From Trichopria drosophilae (lineage: Eukaryota > Arthropoda > Insecta > Hymenoptera > Diapriidae), in NCBI GenBank assembly GCA_030407085.1, contig CM059587.1, positions 105,235,501 to 105,299,500 of the forward strand: a stretch of DNA of 64,000 nucleotides, given 5' to 3'. Of this stretch, positions 1 to 10,700 are shown piece by piece (the first letter of the stretch is position 1; every line of letters begins with the position of its first letter). A program made the translations under genes and the position numbers. A model generated the notes under the pieces. The model did no database searches, was not told the DNA's origin, and worked only from the letters and a program-made list of their open reading frames with translations.

Positions 1-24
1 ATTATAAAGTCAATGTTCTTGATT

Positions 25-231
25 TACACTAAGAGACTTACATTTCCAAAAATTGCAAAGGAATTTTCAATAATGGGATAACCCAGGGTTTATCATCCGT
101 CTTTTGTTCTTTTTACTATTGAGGATGGTCAAATCCATAACATTAGGCAAAACAGCCGGACGATAAAATCCTGGTTATCCCTAAATTGAAAATGTTTTTA
201 CAATTTTTGAAATCAAAAGTCTCTCAGTGTA
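25..231. mobile_element. Short palindromic MITE-like element
   Basis: The two ends are inverted copies of each other: about 75 bases beginning TACACTAAGAGACTT on the left return as their reverse complement ending CTCTCAGTGTA on the right. The outermost bases are TA, as in Tc1/mariner-type insertions. No coding capacity. The superfamily is not certain. Confidence 0.55.
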
Positions 232-783
232 TTCAGATATTCTTTGCTATAAAAGGAAAACGAAAAAACAAGTGATATTCGAATGTATTTTCATTACACA
301 AATAAATTTATCTTTCAAAATTGTTTAACCATTTTTTTACCAATCAGGGATTACGGTCTTAAAGTGGTCGGAGTTACCGGAAACTATGTATGAGCATTTA
401 AATTGTTATTATAAACATATGACATGTGCAAATGAAATGTAAACATCGGAATCGAACGCTGGGGCATGTAAGTTTGTGCACAGCGAATGATAATGTATCA
501 ATTTATTATTTTATAATAAGTATTAAGTTACTTAGCATATTTTGTTTGCAAACCTTCATTTTATGAGTTTGAAAAATAAAAATTTATGCTGTATATTAAA
601 AATAAAGAAATCTGGCTTCCTATTTTAAAATTTTAGTTAATATACTTTGAAAACATTATAAAATTATTATAAAAACTGGTGGTCGAAGCTACCTTGTCGG
701 GTAGACTCCTTCTAAAATACAACAACTTTGTTGATCATATGAACAACAATCCTTACTAAAAAAGCAAGGAATCTATGCATTAA
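232..783. other. No gene seen
   Basis: AT-rich sequence with stop codons in every frame and no recognisable repeat, RNA gene or splice-bounded exon. Confidence 0.5.
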
Positions 784-1345
784 TTTTGTTACTTTAACCC
801 CTATAACACCTGAAATTACATTATTTTGTTTACTTCAATTTCAAACACGTATTTCGCATTAAAATCAAAGTTGAAAACAATTCCCTTTTCAAGATTACGA
901 GATCAAAATTGAGTTGCAGCGGACAGAAATTCTGATACAATAGAGTCCCGGTATATTTGCCCGCTCGGTTCCTCGCCTTCACCTCCCGTCTCCTTATATT
1001 TGTCGAAAGCAGGGGAGCATCGCTTCTCCCACTCTCCTCAGTCGCGTTGCGCTCGTGACGTCACAGCAGGCCCTTCTTGAGGCGCCAGCGTACAAGGTGG
1101 GGGAAAAAGAAAGCGGAGAAGACAAATATAAGGAGACGGAACTGAGCAAATAAGCTGGAACGTAAAAATAGCGAGACCCAAATATACCGGGACTGCTGTA
1201 TGTCGTAAGTTTGAAACTAATTTCCAAAAAATTTAGTCTTATAATTTTTTTTTGAGCTATTAGAATGTTTGAGGACAGAGGTGAATAAAATGATTGAATT
1301 TTAAGAAAAAATTCTACTTATATACCCGACTTCAATAGAACAACC
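784..1345. repeat. Foldback-family fragment, interrupted by a MITE
   Basis: The stretches 784-935 and 1201-1345 together resemble one arm of the palindrome at 49156-50040 and its flank: both carry a 'gatcaaaattgag'-type segment, a 'tttgagctattagaat' segment and 'cctcaaaatggcgt'. The MITE at 936-1200 sits inside this arm, so the foldback copy is the older insertion. Confidence 0.5.
936..1200. mobile_element. MITE with pogo/Tc1-like ends (copy 1)
   Basis: It starts TACAATAGAGTCCCGGTATA and ends with the near reverse complement TATACCGGGACTGCTGTA, with TA at both borders. A second copy of the family lies at 58630-58892 in the other orientation, sharing the 'tcggttcctcgcctt' block and a purine-rich middle. 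It is much richer in C+G than its surroundings. Ends of the form CAGTAGAGTC are typical of pogo/Tigger-derived non-autonomous elements; that assignment is from general family knowledge. The short open frame inside is not a gene. Confidence 0.7.
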
Positions 1346-2217
1346 TCAAAATGGCGTTACAGTGATAATTTGAAATATTTCAGGATACAATCTTACATTC
1401 AGCATGTAATATGTATAAAGTAAATTTTCTTTGTATATAACAGTAATTAATTAGGAGAAATATGTAAAATTCTAAGTGATTTAGCCATATTTTATTTTGA
1501 ACACAGTCGCGATAAGGTATCTGTAATTTAACCGTATTTTCTACTGTATAAAATGTTTAGAATATTTCATGTATTTTCATCATATACGTACTGAAATCAG
1601 AGCATAAAATCGAATATCATAAATAAATATATCAAAATGGTAGTTTTCGGTTTTCGAAAAATAATTTTTTTTTGCAAATGTGAAGGTTGCGGTTTGAGCC
1701 GAAAACTTGTTTTGCTACTTCTAATAGATCGTATACCACATAATTACTTTCAGAATGTTAATTATTTATAGTAAAAACTACCAATGCTCCAGGTACATCT
1801 TAGATGACACTCATTGCGATATTTACTGCTGACAATCCATTTCTTAGTAGATCGAAATAAATTGAGAAATTAAATCGTTTCGTTTCTTTGAAGCTGTGTT
1901 CAGGGCGCTTTTTTTTGGTAAAATAATATCGTGTATCGATAGATCAAATTTGAGATCTATTATTCGATATCATTCTATCTACATTGACTTTAGAATTATA
2001 AATTAATAATCACGAACAAAAAATCTAAAATACACAAATGCATCTCATTACCATAAATCTAATACATTTTTAGAACTTGTAAGTAATTAAAAAAATAAAA
2101 TATATTAATTCAAGACTCTTAAAAAACATCAATCGAGAGGTGGCCTCCATATTTTCTGGTCCTGTTAAATTAAGCCTAAAATTTTATAAGAATAGTCGGA
2201 AAATAATAGTTAATTAC
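1346..2217. other. No gene seen (presumed intron of Or gene 1)
   Basis: AT-rich sequence without recognisable exons. If Or gene 1 is intact this stretch is part of its second intron, because the next exon is not visible before position 1. Confidence 0.4.
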
Positions 2218-2743
2218 GTTTTCTATTCAGCCACAATAGACACAGTTTCGTAGTAGCAGTACACATTGCGATATTGGAAAACATGTTGTCAATGGCGAGT
2301 GACAATTCGTTGAGGACCATAGTTAGTGCATAAATTTGTGGCAGTAGTAAACCACAAAATATTAAAATAACCAGAGATAACACATGTATATCACTAGAAA
2401 TCCAACACTCCCTCTCCTCTGGCCATACTCCAAGAAGTTTTAACGTATGTCGATTCAGACTAACTTTCCATTCATAATCTGCAAATGTTAATACTCCGTT
2501 GATATATATGACGGAAAAATTGTGATAAAATATTGGAATATACTCTACAAACGATTGAAAGAGATTCCTTTAACATAAGTATTTTAAGAAGTTATATTAA
2601 ATAGAAAAAGCCCTAAAAAGAAACAATCATGATTCTTTGAGCTGATAAATTGCATGAGAGCATCATTTCCATTATAATAGTTGTTGAATTTAAACTTTAC
2701 CTGCATTGCTTATCTCGCTATGTTTTCGCATCATTTTGAACAT
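2218..2743 (-). CDS. Odorant receptor, first two exons only (Or gene 1)
   Basis: Two exons on the minus strand encode the N-terminus of a 7tm_6 insect odorant receptor, an odorant-gated ion channel subunit of sensory neuron membranes that works with Orco. Exon 1 is 2701-2743 (ATG at 2743, peptide MFKMMRKHSEISNA, donor CAG|GTAAA). Exon 2 is 2218-2478 (acceptor TTGCAG, 261 nt, encoding DYEWKVSLNRHTLKLLGVWP and the first membrane segments, donor C|GTAATT). Exon lengths, phases and sequence match exons 1 and 2 of the complete Or gene at 20123-27777; exon 2 is 261 nt in both. No later exon is visible between 2217 and 1, so the gene either continues past the window edge or is a truncated copy. No stop or frameshift is seen in the part present. 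Confidence 0.75.
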
Positions 2744-3858
2744 GTATTATACGGTAACCCTTTAATAAAAAGTAAAAAGAACCATGTGCATCCATGCACT
2801 GTTAGAGTAGAACTGGAATACCAAAATTTGTTAGAATGATAACAATGTGCTATTGCTTCACCATGAGTGAACCAGATGCGGCCAGTCTTAAAAAAAACAA
2901 TCGATATGCGTATTACGATGGAAGTAAAATCAAGTTTCTTGATGTACCTTCATGAATTTTTTACTCCTCTTAAGCGAACTGGCTATGTGTCGGAAACTTT
3001 CTTCTTACGATACTTTTACTGGAATATCTAGTATGCGACGAGTCTTGGAAGGAGTATTTATAATATGTTACACCAGATTTCCCATAAGTTCTGATTAAGT
3101 TTACTACATAGTTGCAATGTTGAAATGCACAATAGCATGCGTAATGCAGACACTCAGAGATTAGGAATTCTTTTCGACATATTCTTGACACACGTAAAAG
3201 GGATTCCAAAGCAATTCACTTACATTATTTGAAGTTGGTGTTTCATAAAAATTTTTTAGATAAAAATAAGTTAGTTATGTGCATGTGAAAGTAGCCAAAG
3301 TTTATTTTCTCTTACATTTAATAAGCCAATATCCATTCAAGTGCCCATAACTCCATAAAGTGCCTATGCAATACTGTAAAGTTCGAAAAATGTATACAGT
3401 TTATGCACGAAACACACTGACAATAAATGAAAACTATGCGATGTAACAGCAGTATTGATATTTAATTCAATCGCAATTTTGTATATTGGATTTTTAAATC
3501 TTGCGCACATTCCCCTTACTCTAAGAGGCGAATAGCCTAAACCTTTAAGGACCAAATGTGCAATTGAATTAGTATGGGGTTTATCATTACCATCCGTCAA
3601 AATCCACGTTAAATTTGTTTACAATACATATATATTATAAATAGCCATCATAACCATGATGATACCTGGGGTATAAATGAATATCTATATAATAATATGA
3701 TGCAATTTAATAACACCAATTGTTTCTTTAATGCTGGAGAAATTTGCTTTCCATTTTAATGTTCCGTTTTTTAAAATATCAAATGCACAAATAATATTAC
3801 CTGCTCTAAATATTTACTTTGTTATACATTATTTACAGTTCCAATATTATTTGCTTCA
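2744..3858. other. Intergenic; no gene seen
   Basis: Separates the 5' end of Or gene 1 (minus) from LRR gene 1 (plus), so it should hold two divergent promoters. Short open frames here have no recognisable domains. An upstream untranslated exon of LRR gene 1 is expected, because an acceptor-like TTGCTTCAG ends at 3859, but I cannot place it. Confidence 0.35.
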
Positions 3859-3861
3859 GAA

Positions 3862-6800
3862 ATGAACCTGATCTTATTCGTCGCGTTTGTTAGCAACCTG
3901 TTTATGAATGCAGGATCCCTGTCCTCAAAATCTGATGTTACAACAAAAAAATGTCGCTACAATCGTACATATTCATTACTTCAAGTATATTGCCAAGACT
4001 TAAAGCTGAAAGAAATCCCCAAAAATTTGCAATCCAATATTCAGGTAAGATCTTATTTTGAATATTTAAATTATTCGTTGGATTTTATTGGTTAATATAA
4101 CATTAATTTCGTTATATACTTTAATTGTAAAGTATTTTTCGACTTTAATTCGACCATTTTTAATTTTAAAGTACACATTGTAATTTAGTTTACGCACTCT
4201 AGACGTACACAAACAGGATACAAAAAATATCAGAATTAATATAAAAGCCATTTAAAAATTGTAATCTATAAACTATAACCCATGTCAACATGGTTTTGTT
4301 TTGGGAAACTGTGGGTCATTTCCGACATAATTTTGTGCGTGGAATCCGAATCCGAAGTCAGAAGAGGCCCATCTTGGCAGGATTTTGAGATATTTGAGGT
4401 TATATACTCGACAAATGCGTTTTTTCTGTTTTTGAGGTTATGTACTGAAGACATTTTTAGGAATTGTTTCATTACGACCTTCACCATGATACGCTAATTT
4501 AAAATTACGACGAATTTACCTTGAAATGCCTTTGGGGAACAAGCTCAAGGTCAAATTCAATGTCATGAAACCTATATAAATATAAACAACTATATAAAAT
4601 ATGGATATTTATAACTAAAAAGTTTTTTTTTATAACTTTTTTATACTTTATTGTTTATTTAGCCATTTTGAATCCGCCTTCATGAATTAAAAAATGTTAA
4701 TATCTTGACTTCAAATTCGTATTTAGCAACGCCAAATATCACCAGTGCAAACTTTCAAACGAAGATGCCAGTAAAAAATATCAATTTCAAAGTATTTAAA
4801 GCATATGCTCATTACATTAATGGTATTTATTTCGTAATTTCCAAATGTCTGTAACTTTGTAAGAAAAAATCGTAGGTGATCAATAAAACCTCATTTTTAA
4901 CGGTAAAGGTAGTACTAAAAGATGCAAATAGTAAAGAAGGCTAAACAAAAATTGTTGCATCCTGTACGTAACCTCAAACCTAGCAAAATAACGCGTTTTT
5001 TAAGTACATAACCTCGAATATTTCAAAATCCTGACGTGATGGACCAATTATTCTGACTTCGGGTTCGGATTCTACGCACACAATTACGTCGAAAATGACC
5101 TACAACTTCCCAATAACATCCAAGACCCCCTTTTTTGTAGACTTATGTAAATCGATATAATCAAACAAATAAATTTATGGAATAGCAATTAATGTAAACA
5201 GCTTAAATAATCACAATAAAATAGCCTGAAGAATGGTCGCTATACTCTCGAAATTAATTTCAAGATTTAAAAGAAAGTTTTTTTTTAACGTTTTCGGCTT
5301 CGTTTTAGGTTCGCTTCAGAAAATTAATTTATAATAGAAGCTATGGAGGAGAAAGGCGAAAAACAATTAGAATCGTCATTTGTTTGGTGTTCAACAAATT
5401 CTTTGAAATGAAAGACAAAAGGTGTTACAAGCCTTTATCATTTCAAGACTCCACCCAACCATCCATATAAGTAAAACCCACATTTGAAGCAAATGAACAC
5501 GATTAGAAATCTAAACCAGGCCGAAAACATTAAAAAAAAACTTTTTTCAATTTTAAAACTAATTTCGCTAGTATAGTACATATTATTAAGGCTATTTTAT
5601 TCTCATTATTTTAAAAAAATAAGCTTATTTTAGAAACCGTTTAATATAATATTTGTAGAATAAAAGAAGTAATGTCGATTTTGTATATATATCTTATCTA
5701 GTAAAGTATTGCAATAGTAATATAAATATTTATGCCAGACTTTAGAAAACACGTCCAATCTGGATATTATTTCGAGAATTCTGGTATTTCCACGAAAATT
5801 GTATCTGCAAGGTTCTGAAATTTTTAAGAAACAATGTTTCCTCTTAGCAAATAATTAAGACGCTAACAACAACTTATCGCTAATCGGGAAATTTCAACAC
5901 TAACCGTGATATTGACTATAAAGGTGTTATATAGGTTAATTACATAGTTGAACGAACTTACCAAGTGAAGTTCGATGATAATTGTATTTCGCGTCTCCTC
6001 CTCATGATCAACTGGTAGTACCCTCCCCTCTGTGGCAAATAATCACAAGTTCAAAGCTCAATAAACTGAAGTTGCTGTGACAGTCTCATGTCCGGCCTTC
6101 TGTCTATTGTTATTGTCATTTCTTTAAAGCATTACCGTAACTATTGGGTAGTATCTAAAGATGTTTAGATAAGATGGGGTAACCACTATAAGGGTGGGTT
6201 TGATCATTTCGGAGGAGACGCTTATACAATTATCATCGAACTTCACTTGGTAAGTTCGTTCAACTATGTAATTGTATTTCGCGTCTCCTCCTCATGATCA
6301 ACTGGTAGATGTTTAAAGCAGTTACGGTAATATGAATAACTGTGAAAGTATTGAATTGAATATCGAACATTTTAATCAATAAATATTAAATATTATAGCT
6401 GATTTACATTACCGTTATTAAGAAGTGAAAGTGTAAAAGTATTACGATCTGTTGTAATTTCTCTATTATAAAATTGAGCAAACATTTGAGAAGTTGATGT
6501 CCAGCCAGCTGTCTTTCTTATAATATTTAAATCTATGCCAAATCTTCGGGCGGCTGAGGTGGATGCATGACGAGTACTATGGGCCTTAATTATTGCAGTG
6601 TTGATTCCACTTAGCGTCAACAATTCTTTTGTCAAACGGCCTAATGTCTGAGATGTAACTGGCCTCACTGGTTTATTTAATGACAAAAATAATTGTTTTA
6701 TTGCACCTCTAATATTTTTAGTCTTTTCTATGTAGCACAACATGACTGAAGCAACACAAATCTTCTCATCTGGGAAAAAAGGTAATATTAGAAAAGGTTG

Positions 6801-7662
6801 CATTTTTCCATTTCCAGAAGTCTTTATACGTGCAGGGATCGGTATTTCAATTGAAGTCGGTGTTCTTTTTATATTATCGACATCAATTAGAGAAAAGGTT
6901 TGCATCCTGTGTGCAGTGGTTAGGGCTAACAATATGACGAGTTTCATCGTTAAATCCTTCATAGGAAGATTTATATTATCTGGTCTAGATTTTAAATAAT
7001 CCAGTACGATTTTAGGATCCCAAGTTCTGTCGTATCTTGGTCGTGATGGTCGTAAAGAAACTATTCCTTTAAAAAACCGCTTAATTCTCAGATCATTTGC
7101 AATATCTGATGAGGTAATCAAAGAAATGGCTGATCTTAACCCATTAATGCTACTATGAGACAATCCTTTTTCATATTCTTTAGTAAGAAAAATTATTATT
7201 TCTGGAACTGAAGGTTTAAAAGGTTGAATAGAATTTTCTTTACAATGATACCACCATCTTACGAGATATGTATCATAACTTTTTAAGGTAGAATTGCTCA
7301 AAGACGACATCATTATGGATATTGATGCTTCGGGAATTTCTTGAATTATATATGCTTCCCTGATAAAATTCCGCACACCAGGGTAAGACTTTTCCAAAGA
7401 GGGTGTGGTCTCCTGTCACAAGAAAGTAAAAGATATTTACTCGGAGAAATTTTAAAGGCTCTGATTTTAGAAGAGATTTGAATAGAGGATACCAAGATTG
7501 GGTAGACCAATCTGGTACTATTAAAATTCCTTCAGCTTTTTCTTCTTTTATTTTTCGAAGCGTTTTTAAAATAATACTGCATGGTGGGAAACCGTAAAAG
7601 AAATATTTATCTCATCTAACTGTAAATGCGTCTACTGTTAGAGATCCAGGATCTCTCTTCCA

Positions 7663-7741
<79 letters not shown>

Positions 7742-10700
7742 ATTTTTTATTAGACCGACTGGCAAATAAATCTATATCAGGATTCCCAAATTTTTTGACA
7801 ATTTTTAAAAAAGCATCGTTTGATAATTCAAATTCTGTCTCAGGCTCTAATTTTCGGGACTCTTGATCAGCATCAAAGTTGTCTTTAGAACTAATATAGG
7901 ATGCAAAAATCCAAATTTTGCGATCTTCACACCATTTCCAAATTTGTTTTGATAAATCATTTAAGTGATCATAACGAATGCCACCCATTCGATTAATGTA
8001 AGATATTGCAGTAGTATTATCCAGTCTCAAAATAATGTCTTTATCGTATAAATTTGATGCTAAACATTTTAAACCGAAAAAGGACGCACTTAATTCTAAT
8101 AAATTAATGCATGATTTTCTTTCTTCTATGGTCCAAAAACCATTAACTTTTTGGGTGCCACACACAGCTCCCCACCCTGAGAGAGACGCGTCAGAAAAAA
8201 TTTCTATTTCAAAACAGGGAGTCTTAATAGAATTGCAGTCTGTTAACATATGTGATCTCCACCACATCAGATAATCAGATTTTCACATTTAATTGTAATT
8301 GCATATTTGCATCGTAATTCCCGCCCGTACCTCTAAGGGCAAGAAATTTTTGTTTTTCAAAACCTTTTGTATAAACCCAACCGTACCTGAATGCTGGACA
8401 ACAAGACACAATAGAACCAATAAATTTAGCAAAATCTCTGATTTTACAATTCTTTAGATTCGCAAATCTCTCTATTACTTTATGCATATTATCTTGACCG
8501 CTTTAATTAAATATACAATTAAGTTTTTCCTGGTAATACGGTCCTCTTCCTAATTCTGATAAAAGTAAACAAAGAAAATATTTATCCCAGTTACGTCATA
8601 TTTTCTTTGTTTACTTTTATCAGAATTTGTAAGAGGACCGTATTACCAGGAAAAACTTAATTGTATATTTAATTAAAGCGGTCAAGAAATATACCTATAT
8701 TTACTTATTTGCTATAATCGGTTACGCAACGTTCTAGTACTAATATCAAAGTCTAGAATATATACTACATTTTATCACTGCTTAAATGCTATATCCCGGC
8801 ATTTAATGCAGTATAAAATGAAAATTAGATTTACAAACTTAAAATTAAATATCGCGTCCAGGGCAAGGATGCCATAAGCCCTGCTGAAGAGCACAACATG
8901 GCATCCTGGTGCGAAACGCATTTTGACAATAGTTCTAATTTTAAGCGCTAGAGGGATGGTTTTTAATATTAAATCCAATAGTAGGTGATTCCAAATTTTT
9001 ACATATAAGTACCGAATGATTTATTGCGCTAGGCGTGAACTGATATCCCAGTTACGTCATATTTTCTTTGTTTACTTTTATCAGAATTAGTAAGAGGACC
9101 GTATTACCAGGAAAAACTTAATTGTATATTTAAAATTAATCTATGACTTCCGTCAGATTTTGGAATGAGAAAAATATCGAAAAGGAATTGCGATACTACG
9201 GGTGTACATTCCTCTATGGCACCTTTTTTAAGAAGATCTGAAATTATAAAAGAAATAGTTTCTTTTTCTGATTGTGACCAATCCTTCTCATACATAGGTG
9301 TGATCTGATAAGGTATCGATACAAAAGGTATCTTATAACCTTTAATCCAAGAACGAATTTTAGTGTCGGCGGTTATATTTTTCCAATTTTCATAAAATAA
9401 ATGTAATCGGCCTGCTAATTTACTCACAGGAATATCTAACGTCGTTTCACATATTCCTTCTTCAACGTTGATTTGAAAGGATGTTGACGAAATCGTTGAT
9501 TGTGATGATAGAACGTTGCAGGTTGTCTTTGCCCGCCCGACGTCGACATTGATCGGTTCGTTGAAGAGATTTTCGTTCGTTGACGGGGCGGGAGATTCAA
9601 GTTTTTTGAACTCTTATTCTTCGGAGTTTTTGTTGACTTCAATTCACTTAAAGTGCGTTCCATTGATTTCGCTGTCTTTAGTCGTTCTGGTAAATCCTTG
9701 CCAAATAGAAACTGGTCAACCGTAGAAGAATTTAAAGTTTCTTTCAAAGAAGCATTAATATTTGCTACGATTAAGCTCTTCCTTATTTGATTTTTCTCCG
9801 TGACTCGTTTTCCAATAACATTTAATATATCCACATTCAAAGATTTCTGAACTGTCGTATCTCCATCAGGTCGATCTTTCTGCGCTTCATGTAATGGCAA
9901 TCCTGTGTTATCAGTAGTATCTTTAGTAGATAACCTGGTTTCTGATCCAACCGGAGACGATAAATTTTTCTCGAAGGATTCATTATGTGAGTTATCTTTC
10001 TCTTCCTCATAATATCGATAATCTCTCCGGGACTTCCTCTTCGAAGGAATTTCTATTTAGAATTTATGGAAATAATTCAAAATTTGTCAAACGAAATTTC
10101 AAAATGTCAATATTCATTAAAAATGTAAGATTATCATTAGGTTACATAGCCCTTTATCTTTATAATAAAAAAGAAAGTAGGTTAGAGCCTACGATCGGAC
10201 TAAAAATTCGAAGATTTTTAGTGATAGTGTTCATCTATAAACAAGTTCCAATGTAATTTGGTTAGAGCCATTTAAGAATAATTGATGTGTATCATATAGG
10301 TTAGAGCCTACTGATAAACACCATGTGCATTATGTCTAGGTTAGTGCCTACCAAAATGACAACAAAATTATCGAGAATCGATATATTAGCAAATAATATC
10401 TCTGGTTATTTCTCTAAGAAAGATATTTCTATGATAGACATACATAATTAATTTTTAGTTTCTTAGAGAAAATTTATTTTTGATTTGGACATAATCAATT
10501 CTTTGGTTAGAACCTCATTTCAAATTTTGCTGATTATATTAAATAAATCTAAATTAATTTTTAGTTTCTTAGAGAAAATTTATTTTTGATTTGGACATAA
10601 TCAATTCTTAGGTTAGAACCTCATTTCAAATTTTGCTGATTATATTAAATAAATCTAAAATTTGAAAGTTCGCAGGTTTTGCAACTGCAACGAAAAGCAA

